From NCBI GenBank assembly GCA_038502055.1, contig JAXRKN010000044.1, forward strand, positions 5,712,501 to 5,776,500: a DNA stretch of 64,000 nt, given 5' to 3'. Numbering within the stretch: the first letter of the stretch is position 1; each line of letters starts with the position of its first letter. Positions 51,914 through 64,000 of the stretch are shown piece after piece. This DNA comes from Tanytarsus gracilentus (taxonomy: Eukaryota; Arthropoda; Insecta; Diptera; Chironomidae). Below the pieces are notes generated by a model, which was not told where the DNA came from, did no database searches, and saw only the letters and a list, made by a program, of their open reading frames with translations. The translations under genes were made by a program, and so were the position numbers.

Positions 51914-52321
51914 TGTCTTTTTTTTAAGGTTTCTATTTAAGTGTCATCCCATGCACTTCCTATGTAGTGTCACCACCTTATTGGGCCTCATAGGAAAGGC
52001 CGATTCTCAACAGAGCAAGTTCTACCACATTTTCTGAATCTCGTTTACGTCAAGCGTTATTCATCAAAGGGCCTACTCACAGTCTATGAACGCAAGCCGC
52101 TCCGGTAAGATTCCCATGAATCCACCTTACGACCAGTCCACAGACCGAACTCAGTGAGTAGATGCTGAGAAATCAACTTTCGAGCGAAAAAGGTCATCAT
52201 GCGACCTTTACCTGATTTGAACACAGGACTCGAGAGTAGGCATGTTTCATTTCACACCGTTTCCACAGTGAAACACACCCATGCCACTGATCCACTTGAC
52301 CAATGACACGATGACTCACAC
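51914..52321 (-). mobile_element. tRNA-derived SINE
   Basis: A ~408-bp segment with clearly higher GC than its surroundings. On the minus strand it starts with an RNA polymerase III A box, TGGTCAAGTGG (complement of 52292-52302), and has a B box, GTTCAAATC (complement of 52214-52222). The A-to-B spacing of about 70 bp exceeds that of normal tRNAs. It ends in an A-rich tail running into about 51900-51940. The 9-bp repeat CTTTTTTAA at 51905-51913 and 52322-52330 may be the target-site duplication, though it is low-complexity. No coding capacity, so mobilisation would depend on a LINE elsewhere. Confidence 0.72.
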
Positions 52322-52330
52322 CTTTTTTAA

Positions 52331-53568
52331 AAACGAGAAATTAATAATTTTAATAAAATTTCATCCACTTAACCTCACAGAGAGTGCGACGGGTAGCGAT
52401 AGGATCGAAATAATTCATAAAGTAAATGACAAATTAATTTTTAATAAATCCTTTCTCGACTCTCGCCATGTTTCGATTAAAAGTTAACTTCATTATTCAG
52501 CAATCTCGTTGCCTTTTTTTTTTGTTGAAGTCATGATATAAAAAAAATATTGAAACCCTCAACTCCACGCTCAATTGTTGACGCCATCATCGAATTGAAT
52601 ATGAGTAAAATAAACACACTGAAAATTAAGCGAAGGAGATTAAGCGACCGTAAAAAATGAGTATTTCGATCAAAAATTAATTAATTGATAACAATCATAA
52701 ACTTTGGACTTAAAGCTGCTCAACGACGACGATATTGAAAATGACAGTAATTTAAAATCGATTAAAAAGGCGTCGCAATGGATTTTTGAAAAATTCCTTC
52801 CTTAAATGATGCAATCACGATAAATTGCTCTCGTTGCAATATCAAAGACGTGATGATGATATTAATAGAGACACAATGATGAGTTTTTATCCTATCTATT
52901 CGCCATAACGACTTATGGTAGCACAATTAAGCTCCACCACCTTTTATTTCGTCATCAAATTATTATTTTTTTTCGGGAGGTGATTGCACACACAATTATT
53001 ACTTATCGCTATCGGTTGATAATGCAAACATAGACATAGAAAGATTTTTTTTTGGTAAAAAGTCAGAGAGCGAAGATGATCGAATTGAATGACATAAAAA
53101 TTTTTTTAAGTTCAATTATTAATTTTTATGTTTTAATTTGTTAGAAAGACTGCAGTAAACTATTAATGTAAAACTTTTAATCGACTTTCCACTTCCACCC
53201 ACCATCACACATCCACAAATCAGTATTAACAGTTATCACCAATTGTTTGTCCTTATCAGTTCAATACGACACAATATTCGAGAAAGATATAACCACACCA
53301 ATAAGCATTTGAATTCAACTTATGGAGGAGGCTTAAAAAGTAATTTCATAGTCTCTCACATGGTTGGTGCTTTATGTCATGTACACAACAATATATCTCC
53401 GATATTATTTTCGATTGTGTTGTGAGCAAGCAATTCGTGAATTTTTTTTTGATATATTAGGATTGCTCGATAGGTGCCATAGCTGCGCTTTGAGTCTTAT
53501 CACTCGCGAGTTGTACGTGCGATTGAAAGGAACAAAAAAAATTACTTTAAAGACTGTGTCGATGAATT
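52331..53568. promoter_or_regulatory. Upstream region of HHEX
   Basis: Non-coding DNA before the homeobox gene. It contains several GATA-type motifs, for example TTATCGCTATCGGTTGATAA near 53004-53023 and TTATC near 53233 and 53254. No TATA box or transcription start could be fixed. Confidence 0.4.
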
Positions 53569-56500
53569 ATGGAGAAAATTTATCCGTTTTCAACAAAGAA
53601 CAGTAATAAAGCCTCGTTTCGTATTGCGGACATTTTGCATCAACAGCAGCAACAGCCTGATAGTCAATTACTCGCTCAGCACCTCATGATGACAAAGAAT
53701 GAGATTAAAAATAGTTCAAAAAATTCAGATCTCAAAAACTTGTCGCCAACATCTAAATCGCCATCATCGCCAACATCAATGGCCGAAACTTCATCGCCAG
53801 AGCACGCATTAAAAAGTGATGGTGGTGCACCAATGAAACCCACACCGATGTATTCAAATTTCCCATTGCCTTTTCCTTTGGGCATTCATCCAGCATTTCA
53901 CCCCGCCGCCGCTTACCTCAACCTCAATTATGCCGAAGCCATACATAAAGGTAAGCTTAAATTATTTTTAAGAGGGAAAACTTTTTAAAAAATTAATTTT
54001 CGCGTTTTTTTATTCTTATTTTTTAAAAAAAAATTTCAAATTTTGAGATAAAAATAATTTAAAGATAAAAAAGTTAATTATCAATTAATGAAAAAATTGT
54101 CAAATCACCCTAAAATCTCCACCTCATGTGACCAATTAACGACTCATTTTGAAACTGAAAAACTTTTTTGAAATTTCAACTCAATGTGGAAAATTTTGAT
54201 TGATGAGCTCGGGCATATTGAGGCATGCACTTTCAGACTGTATAATATTGAGCAAATATCAGTCAATTTTTGAATTATTGATGACATTCTCTTTCTCTAT
54301 TTGTTCTCAATTATAACGATTGAAATGTGTGCACTCATCGAACTTGATGTGAAATTGTGGCGACAATGGGGATATTAATTAATTAATTAGCTTACTTTTG
54401 TGTATGCGAGAGAGTGAATCATAATACTTTACAGTCATGTCGCGACCGTCTAATGTCAATTAAAATTTTTGTGGCTTTTATAATTCAAAGAGGGTAATTT
54501 TTTTGGAAATTTAATTTCTTTCAATTAATTAAGGACTCACGTACGACTAGCGAGTTTTGGAAAATTTCAAGTAAATTTTAATTATTTTTCTCTCCTTGAT
54601 TTTTTTTCGTTTGGCATTCTTGAAAACTTTCACAAATCAGTATTATCAAAAATTGAGGATCTTCTTAGAATTCCAAGGCTTGCATTAAAGCTGAAAACAT
54701 AAAAGAAAATTTATTGGAGCGAACAAACTCGAGCTTTCAATCCAATTAATTGAATCTTCATGAATTATTAGACGCTTAAAGGCAATTTTTAGATAGATTA
54801 AGGACTCTTTTCGGATTTAGACATTTCTGAGATTTTGTGGGTTCAAAAGACTTTTTGTGATTAAATTTAGTTTATCAAAAATTCTAAATTGGCAAGAGTT
54901 ACATTTCTGCAACCGAGAAAAGTTTTTAGATTTGAAAGTTAAATAAGATTTAAATCAATTAAAAAACTCAAAAATATCTTGCACAATCTTTTTGAAACGG
55001 CGCCAATCACCTTTAAATTTTTTATTACCCATCCGCGTATGTCATCGATAATCGCTACTCATCAGACACCGATCAGTTTTGATGTCAAATATTTACAACA
55101 CTTCTGATAACGATAATATTTTTTTGATTTAATCGGAGGTCTTATTGCAGAAGCGCAAAAATCAAATTGAAATAGCTGAAGGATTTATGTGCGTAAAAGA
55201 AATATTGATTTTGATGAATTTGTTTGGTTAGTAAAATTTTGATGTGCTATTTTGGATTGAAATTTAAGTTATTCAATTTTAAACTTTTTATTCAAATAAA
55301 AAACTTTAATTAGAATTTGTTAATTAATACTTAATTTTTATATTTCTTTCATTTTAAAAAATTTTGGGTGGTACAAAATCTAAAAGGCTCATATTGATAT
55401 CAAAAAATCTAATTTTTGTTGCCGTTTTTAAATTTACTTAAAATAAATATTTTCTTGGAAATTAAAATTTACAAAGTGTACAAAAGTTTTCTAGGAAGAA
55501 CATCAAACAAATTTTATTTTAAACATTTGCAAAATTTCATGATAATTAGTCAAAAAATTTCTAGAAATTTTATAAATAATTTTACAACCTTTTTGGTACC
55601 GCTTTTGTATTCAAAGTACTCTCACTAACACCTTACCTTTACTTCTCGGAAAACCAGTCGCTTTATCAAGCGCCAATTATAAAAATCTGTTTGTCAGCTC
55701 CTGTAATACGTTTTTATTACCATTTCTGATAATATCAAGAAAAAATCACAATTCTATCTATTTATGTTTATCTATAACACACAGCGCGTATTTTGTCATG
55801 GATTGATTACGATCGGATGATATCAAGTTAATATAACTTGGGCAGAAGTGAATCCATAAAAATATATAATTCTATAATACCAGTTGAAGAAGATATCACA
55901 GAGGGATTTTTTGATTTATTTTCTGTGTGTGTTTGTTTGACAGTTTTATGAAGATACCAAAAAACTGCCATAGTAAAGTGAAGGGACCCAAAATTATACA
56001 CAACACACATATTATCTGTCTCTTGGCGCCATCGTCATAAAAAAAAGATAAATCGAAAAACACATTCGACCAAAAATATTGTGAGAAAGAGTTATCAATA
56101 GCGATTCAAAAATCAATTCGTCATTTGTTAAGTACAACAGGGAGAGAAAATTTTTATGTAGTTCTCAATATTTGCTCACACCGAAAAAAATAACATCATT
56201 TATGACACATGTCTTAAGGGATTTAGACATCGATACAAACAATGAATTTTCCCTTTCGCAACATGAAACTTTTTTCTCGTCGCTTTTGTTGCACTATTTC
56301 GAAATCTCACAATGACCCAATAAAAAATCCACATGCTGTACACAACAAAAATAATATTTTGATCATCAAATTTTTACTGTTTTATCGCAAAGCAATAATC
56401 GAAAACGATTGTGATGGATTGTAGAGTTGGGTTCAATTGTCGCAATCGATAAAAAAAGAGATTTGAGAGCAATATTTTATGACTCAATTAGCGGTAAAAA

Positions 56501-59500
56501 TATATTTTGTGCAAAACTTGAGTTCATGCGAAAGAAAACGTGACTTACAAGATTTGAGTGGGTGTAATTTTAAGGTGAAAGATTTTTTTTTATGAGATAT
56601 TATCAGAAGACAAAATAAATTTTTAACAACCCTTTAAAAGTCCTTCACCTTTTTTCATCGATCTCAATTAACTCCAAATCCATTATTCTATATTTTACCA
56701 TAAAAATAAAATGCAGATAATTCACTCTCAATTAATCGCTATCAAGTGATAAGCGAAGTTCATCGTTATCCTTCAAAATAGATAAGAAATCATTAGTGTG
56801 CCACTGAATGAAAATCTAATTGAAGAATACACAAAACACTTTTATCGAACTTAAAAGCCAAGACAATTTTTCACTTTTTACGTTCTCGTGGACTTTTAAT
56901 GGTTTTTTTACGTGTTGAATTCTCCCACTTGTTTGTCAATTTAATTAGGCGAAAAATCGATTCTGAAATTCGGTAGCGTGTCACGAATGAAGCTTAAGGC
57001 GAATTTAAATTCCACCTAAAAATGAGAAATTAGTCAGTTATCAGTTTTTGAGTGTGACGATGATGGCATTTTATCGATAACGATGGGATTTAATGACTTT
57101 ATGAAATTGTCAATGTATGTCGATGATCTTTGGTGGATTTTTGAAATATTTTACAGTTTGAAAAATATTAAATTGAACTCAAATTTCACATAATCTATTT
57201 CGTGTCATCATCCAATTAAAGACCATGTAATCTAATGAATGGATGTAAATAACTATAAATTGTCACTCACTAATTACCGATAAAATGATAAAATCATCCA
57301 AAAATTTTATAATTAAAATCTATACAGCTATTTGAGTCATGCATTTAAAATTGAAAAATTATATTTGATTTCACTTCATCCACAACCACACAATGACGTA
57401 ATCATCACTATTGTGCTAATTTTATTAATTCATTTCTGACCAGAATGAGAAAATATTTGAGCTGAAATTTAAATCGATGATTAAGTACATAAAAAATTGT
57501 CCACGATGCCCACACTCAATTCTAAACATCATCGTTATTGATTTACAACATAATAAACCGCTTACAATTGCGCCACCCCCCAATATTTTGGGGTTCATAT
57601 TCAATTTTTTTTCACTCAATTCATCAGTAAATTTTTTTTATCTTCGATGCAAAAGTATGGAGGTGGTTTGAAAAAGCCCTTCAAAGAGTTTTATTCTAAA
57701 AAAATTTAGCAAATCACAGATTTCAATTTTTCTCTAAAAAAATGAATAAATAAAAAAAAATTTAGTGTCCCACCCTTAAAATAACAAAATAATCTTTAAA
57801 GTTCACAAAACATTTCTAAAAGCACCATATTGTGCGACAATCAAATCAAATATTAAAAAATGAAAAGTGCCGAAAAATTATTATTTATAGCTTGATGAAT
57901 CAAAGGCCCTACCGAATTATTGCCGCTCTCTTTCAATAATCACTTTTCCTCCCATATACGCGTCGATATCAAAAAGCGCATTTCGCGGTTTATAACAACA
58001 AATTGATTGAGAGCTATTTTTTCGGAAGGCTTTGAAAGGAAAAAAAGGCCCGCGATTAATACGTGAAGCAATCAGAAGTCGTTCGATTTTGCTTTCATCA
58101 GTGCCGACAACTCGACTTTTAATAATTTTTTGATAGTCGATTATTAATCACGGAAAATTTATTGGAGGGTACTGAATGAGCCGACAATTTTGCAATATTT
58201 TTCAGATGTCTATTTTTAGATGGTTAGTAAGCACAATATGAGCTTCTTGTTTGTGCCAGTGTGCGACTATCCAAATGATTTTTTTCTATAACAATGGGAT
58301 TGGTCAGCAATAAAAATAAAAAATTTAATTCATTATTTTTTAATTTATTTTTAATAATTTTTCATTAATTCTTTATTAATGACCAACTTAAAGCTAATAT
58401 TTTAAGACTTTCTTCTTCTCTCGCGAACTCATTAATTTATCCTTATCAAAACCCATTAAATTTTGCACTCGTACAAAGCTTTTTTCCACCTTTAAGGCAA
58501 TGGAATAAAAAGAAAAAGAAAAACTTTAGCAATTTTCTCGATATCAAGCGAAAAAAGAAATCTCCTTTAATTGCCAATGAATAACTGCTTGAAATATGAT
58601 TAATTATTAATGATGATTAATTTGCTTTCCGATAATTCATATGAAGAGTGTAATTCAAACAGTTCAATCATCCACTCCAAAAACCCCTTACTTTTACCTC
58701 TTTTTCGTGTACAGTGCGCGAAGTACTTGAACGACCGATGGCAATGCTATTTGTTATTAACAGTGATTGAGTTAGATTGAGTTATTGACACAATCAAAAA
58801 GCTGTTAAGTGTACACCTTTTTACTCTCTTTCTTTATCTGATATAGGAACAATTTATCGAGTTGTCGTATCGATAATGTGAAACATGAGCTACCTGGCTT
58901 TTTTACGTAGAATACCCGTACTTTTTATTCTATCGTGTCATCACATTAAATTAACAATAATTTATCGATTAAATGATGTTTATTGATGATATCATGTTCA
59001 TGACAAATTTTTTTCTGTATCTTTATAGCGTCATCTGCACGCATGTGGCCATACTTTCATCCCTATGGTGGCTACTTGATGCCACCATGTGGATCGAAAC
59101 GCAAGGGTGGTCAAGTGCGCTTTACACCCCAACAAACACAAAACTTAGAGCGGAGGTTCTCAAATCACAAATATCTCTCGCCTGAGGATAGACGAAAGCT
59201 CGCAATGGAACTCAACTTGAGTGATCGACAAGTCAAAACATGGTTTCAAAATAGAAGGTTTGTATTGTTATGACGAAATGCGATGCTTTCAGAAAAGGGT
59301 TGGAAAATTAAATTAAAATTTGCGTTAAAAGTTTAAAAAGTTTTTTAATTTTTCCATCCTTTGCTTAAATTTTTTGCATCTCACTTCAGTGCTTTTAAAC
59401 TTTACCGAAACTATTTTCTATCTTTCCATCTCAATAGAGCTAAATGGAGACGAGCAAACAATGCAACCGGAACATCGAATGGACACTCGAATCAGCACAC

Positions 59501-59675
59501 AGTTAACGGCGACAATGCATCGTCGACGTCAAGCGATGACGAGGATTTATCCCAAAAGCCATTGCAAATGTATTTACATCATCAGCAGTATTACAAACAG
59601 ATGAAAGAGTTACAAAAGCAAAGTAATGGCAAAGACACCGCCAGTGATAACGATGATAATGTTGAAGTGAATTAA
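53569..59675 (+). CDS. Hhex: HHEX-type homeobox transcription factor
   Basis: Three exons (53569-53950, 59029-59257, 59438-59675) give 282 residues. Residues 16-23 (SFRIADIL) are an Eh1-like Groucho-binding motif. The middle is Ser/Pro-rich with a Gln run (about 26-30). The homeodomain covers about 152-211 and includes GGQVRFTPQQT, YLSPEDRRKLA and KTWFQNRRAKWRR with Gln50 and Asn51. This composition is specific to the HHEX class. The C-terminus has an acidic Ser/Asp stretch. HHEX proteins are nuclear and mostly repressors acting in endodermal, blood and organ development. The third exon begins inside the homeodomain (after WFQNR). The first intron (53951-59028) is 5 kb and likely regulatory. 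The start ATG is the first in the open frame that gives the Eh1 motif. Confidence 0.94.
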
Positions 59676-59709
59676 TAGCGTGTAATTAATTTTAAGTGCT
59701 CAAGTTTCG

Positions 59710-59715
59710 AATAAA
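59710..59715 (+). terminator. Polyadenylation signal of HHEX
   Basis: AATAAA 34 bp after the stop codon. Confidence 0.55.
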
Positions 59716-60221
59716 TTGTCGCTTGTATATTTTATTAATATGAAATTTTTTAATGATCCTCGGGATATTTTTTAAATGCAATATTTTTTAAAGTGAGTAG
59801 GGTAATGGAGCATTACTTTGGCGTTTAATGTGCTGACATTATTAAAGGATTAATGAGGGTAAATAAATTGCTGAAAATAATTGTTTTATATTAATTTGCT
59901 TGATTAAAAAATTTAACGATTTTTTAATAATTTCTTTTATCATACAAAATTTAAACTTTTAAAGCTGTTCACAAACCTCCCCGTCACTCCAACCACCCAG
60001 CTAATAATCATTATCATCATGAAAAATCTAATTTCAACCCGATACATAGAAAAAAATCTCTCTCGATTTGCATTGCAAATTGCCATTTTAGAGCGCGCGT
60101 TATTTTAATTTGCATCATCATCACATTACAGTCTGCACGATTTTGCACTCATCGTAATGCACATTGACACGAAATGGTTACAAATTAGTTTTTTTGTTCT
60201 TCAACTAATTTTCACTATCCA

Positions 60222-60606
60222 ATGGTGAAAGAAGAGCGTGCGGAAAACAATCTGACAAATACTGCTGATGATGATCGTTTGGTACTGTCAAATTCATCGG
60301 TGTGTGTTGTGTCATACCCTATGTCATTTGTTGTTATCCACTTTTTTACTTTCTACTCCACATTTTATCGATTTTTCTCGTTCTTCATTTTGCAGTAAAC
60401 GGAAGAGCATGGTTGTAAGGAAAATTGATGGCGGAAATCGACCGAGCAATGAGAGAGAGAGAAAGGATAGCAATAAACATGAGATTTATGTTGAGATGTA
60501 TAAAAGTGAATATTCAGCATTATTTGATCATTCTGAATGTAACTCTGATGTTAAAATGAGCGTTTCAATTACAATGAAAGTCAATGTCTTATCGGGCAAC
60601 GAGTAA
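60222..60606 (+). CDS. Candidate small two-exon gene, unknown
   Basis: An ATG frame 60222-60301 (MVKEERAENNLTNTADDD...) has a possible GT donor at 60302. A good acceptor (TTCATTTTGCAG) opens 60396-60606 in matching phase, ending at a stop, for 96 residues. The second part is hydrophilic (KRKSMVVRKIDGG..., then Glu/Lys/Ser-rich) and less AT-driven than chance frames nearby. No domain is recognised. It could be the last exons of a larger gene or chance. Confidence 0.3.
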
Positions 60607-63600
60607 ATAAATTGCTTAGCAATATTAAAAAAAATCCAATGGAGATTTATGCTGCGATGAAAGAATTTTTAATTTTTTGAACAATAAATTATGAAATTTA
60701 TGCTTGAAAGTAATAAATTTGCGCATGAAATTTAAAAGCATTAAATGTCCACCCTCGAGACTGACCTTCCATATCTTATTGACATCATCTCAGCATGAAT
60801 ATTCTGAGCAAAGTCAGCAGCAGAAGATGCTTAGACAACCCCCGAAAGGATTCTAAGCTTTTCTAAGATTATATAAGTTTTATGTCAATCTTATGTATCA
60901 TCAATTTCGCATGTGCGCCTCATTACGCAACTATTTCGCAAAGATAAACTCCGACTATGTGTATTTACACACACGAGAAGATTGAGATATCACAGTCGAG
61001 AATAAATCCGACTATTAAATTCCGACAACATGCAAGAGATGATGTTGGTTCTTCGCTAATGTAACATAATCAATCCTTTTTGCCTATTGCTTCCATGCTG
61101 CATTGTTGAGTGTTTTTTAAAGGTGTGCTTGTGTTGGTTATTTTTATATTGATTTTGTGAAAGAAGAGCATAAGCGAGAGAGGAGAGTGATTATGTTGCG
61201 AGAGAACTCTCTCACGCAGTCGTGATAAAAATTTATGGTTTTGAGAGAATAAAGAGAGTAAGAGAACCTTATAAATTGAAAGGTTTCAAGATGACATCGA
61301 TGAAATTATTGAAACAATTTGAACTAATTTATTAACTTAAAAACTTTTTAATTTCATCTAAAACTAAAATTGATTTTTTAAATTATTTTATTAAATCACT
61401 CCAATCTATAGCATCAAAAAATACTCTCTCACACCTCAAATTCATACATTCGCATACATCGTGTTGCTTATGTTTCTCTCTCTCTCTTTCTCTCGCAGCA
61501 CTCAGTTCATGCGGCCGTTCATACAGAAAACTATTTTCATATTTCAGTTAGTCTCTCTCTTTCGTGTATTTCGTTTGTGTCTCGCGTTAAACCCAACTGT
61601 GAGAACATAAAATATATGAGAAAGAAAAAAATATTGAAAGATTTTTATCCAAAATGTCTACCAAGTTTGGTTAAATTAATCGCTTAAAATCGACACAGAT
61701 TCGGAGGATTAATTCTATTTGTCCAATAACTTGTAAAGTGTGCAGTTTGTGTGTTAAAAATTAGATTTTCGTTTTGCGTTTTAGCGGTGGCTTTTTTGTT
61801 TTCTGTGGCAGAAGGTTCAAAGTTTCGGAAAGAGAAAAAAAATCAATTTTCTGATTTTGTGTACAAAAAAAAGTGAGAGAGAGTGAAAAAATATTTTTTT
61901 TAGGTAAATTTCACAATTTGGATTACTGAATGGAATATTAATGCTGTTAGTGAGGAACATTTGTCACTTTTGAGCTGATAACTAAAAATGCCGATAATTA
62001 AAAGCAAAAAGTTCACAAAGGTTATCTTTTGAGAGTTTCATGAGTCCAAATTGAATTTTTTTCTTGCGGTTTCTTTCGATCAATAAAAAGGATTTTCGGG
62101 TGGATAATTTTTAATGCTGTATGTGTGACTCACAAGAGAGAAAAAGAGAAAATCTTCCCTTCCATCATTCTTGTGGTTTATGTCGACGTAATAATAATAC
62201 CCGCATCGTGATGACTAAAATAAATAAATAAATATTTTAGTTTGCTATAAAAAGGAAGAACTTTTTTTAAGAAGTCTATCTTGAAAGAACTTCAATGGAA
62301 TTAAATTAATATTAATGATGGTGATTCAATTCATAAATTCTAGCTTATTTATTTTCAAATAAATTCACACATAATCCCCCACACATATGGACAAAGTATT
62401 ACACTTTAAAAGGTTCAAATGCCATTCGGTCACGAATTCTTCAATGGGGGATCAAAAATTTGCCAACACACAAAAAAAAGAGTGAACGTGTATTTTTGTG
62501 TGAGCCCATAACACGAAGTAATAATAAGAAGAATGACGAGGATGTTTGGTAGAACGTGAGAGATAATAAACGAAACTTCATTAAAATTTACACACACACA
62601 CACACGTCATGGTGATCCAAGAAAAAGGGACACACAGTGAAAATAAAAGTTTAATTGTCATGAATTATGCAGTGGAATGCACATGTTAGAGTTAATTTCA
62701 CTGGTTGTGCAATTTCTCATCTCAACATCCCCTCGAGGATGAAAGGAGAGAAGTAAAAAATTGTCTGTATACCTTTCGCATCCCCAACGATGATGAAGCG
62801 AGTAAAAAAACTTTTTAATTATCAATTTCCTTCTCTTCTTTTTCGAGTCCTTTCAAAATCGCCTCGAGGTCAATCATGCGGAACTCGTCAACTTCTCAAT
62901 TCTCAGTGTTAGTGATTTAGGTGAACTTTGGGGACGACGATTAATTCCCATTAAATTATCATTATCGAGCATTATCGGAACTTATCAATCGAGTGTGTGA
63001 ATTTAATTTCACTTTTTCTTTTGCTCATTTTTTATAAAATTTTAAAACCCCCAATTTTTGTTTTAAACCATTGACATAAATTAAAACACGCTTCAAATTA
63101 CCCAAAACAGTCATTTCAAAAAAACTTTCACCATTGACTCCCCTTAGAGTTCTACAACAATCATCTTTGAGAAAAGTTTCTTAATTTTCGCTTTCTTTTG
63201 GAAATAAATTAATTTTTCACCTGGGTTCAGAAATTTGTTCCAGTTCTGAAATGCGTATCAGCAGATTGTCGACTGCAGATGTAAATTTTAAAAATGTCAT
63301 AAAAATTAAAATCTTCAACTTTTGGTAACCCACAAAATTTTACAGCATTTTTCCTTATGCCTTTAGTCCTTTAGTAATAATTCAAAACTCTGCGTTTTGT
63401 CGCCGATTCTTTCACGTTTCATTTTCATCCATCCACGCCCTCGCGTAAATGAAAAGGCATAAAATGCGAGTCAACAACAACAAATATTTAATGAACCATC
63501 AAAATAAAATGGATTTTGCCTGTTCTCGTTCTTTTTGTACGGTATTTTCTAATTCTCTTAAAATTCCATTGCTCCATAAAGGAGAAATGTGCGTTTCTTT

Positions 63601-64000
63601 TTTCTGCGGGTGCATGCGGAACGATAGCGAAGTCTCTTTTTTATTTGACAATCGTGATAAAAAAGATATTTTTATTGTTGCAATTGTTTCGTCTTTCATC
63701 GTCGTTAAATGAACTCTCACTGTCAATAAAAATGAGCGCGAGAGAAGGGTGAAAGTTGATTAAATGCCACTCGAGAGTGATTGAAGTGAAATTCAGAGAA
63801 AATATTTTTCAGCTCACGCCTATCGGGCATGGCGAGGGTGGATCATCGAAATTGCCGCTAATTAATAAAATTCTTAATCAACTTAGTACACATCGACTAT
63901 CGAATCGTTGCCATAAATCAGATGCTTAATGGCTCGCAATATCGCCATTTAGTAATTTGTCAGGTACTGGAACTGTGGTCCAGAGAGAAATTGTCTCGAG
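60607..64000. other. Right-end region, no supported gene
   Basis: AT-rich with CT-rich (about 61476-61500) and CA-rich (about 62590-62605) microsatellites. A CT-rich tract followed by CAG and a TCAGTT initiator-like site near 61550 could be a promoter or 5' exon of a gene beyond the window. A possible exon opens after the acceptor at 63810-63811 (see findings). Confidence 0.4.
62590..62605. repeat. CA microsatellite
   Basis: Uninterrupted run of about eight CA units. Confidence 0.75.

Overview
The window is AT-rich invertebrate nuclear DNA with short GT-AG introns. It most likely comes from a lower (nematoceran) dipteran insect. Insect-type genes support this: a Methuselah-like GPCR, an allatostatin-C receptor and three insulin-like peptides. 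The exact family (midge or mosquito relative) is inference. No rRNA, tRNA gene, CRISPR array or prokaryotic feature was seen. All gene models were assembled by eye from splice sites. In each of the main models every intron phase agrees and the summed exon length is a multiple of three.

Left third (1-28 kb): a gene-poor stretch is followed by a minus-strand Methuselah-like receptor (4874-6307). Two non-autonomous fold-back DNA transposons with 8-bp target-site duplications follow (8427-9534 and 10165-11295). Next is a five-exon allatostatin-C/somatostatin-type receptor on the minus strand (13441-16978). A compact gene cluster comes after that: a TTLL-family gene (+) ends 80 bp from the end of a convergent SET/MYND gene (-). 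That gene shares a 256-bp divergent promoter region with a Ly6/uPAR GPI-protein gene (+), which converges on NADH-cytochrome b5 reductase (-).

Middle (28-43 kb): a small minus-strand gene encodes a 73-residue PPxY protein. A long plus-strand gene (30368-40869) was reconstructed from six dispersed exons and encodes a 435-residue single-pass membrane protein of no family I recognise. A repeat block with ~120-bp tandem units and an 11-bp inverted repeat follows (41753-42537).

Right third (43-64 kb): a tandem cluster of three insulin-like peptide genes (43346-49023) all show C-x11-C B-chains and CC-x3-C-x8-C A-chains. They differ sharply in C-peptide length and intron content. A tRNA-derived SINE lies at 51914-52321. 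The HHEX-type homeobox gene (53569-59675) has a 5-kb first intron, followed by a possible small gene at 60.2 kb and 3.4 kb without a supported gene.

The genes do not form one pathway. The AstC receptor, the insulin-like peptides and the Methuselah-like receptor are all neuroendocrine signalling components. The insulin trio is the clearest functional cluster.
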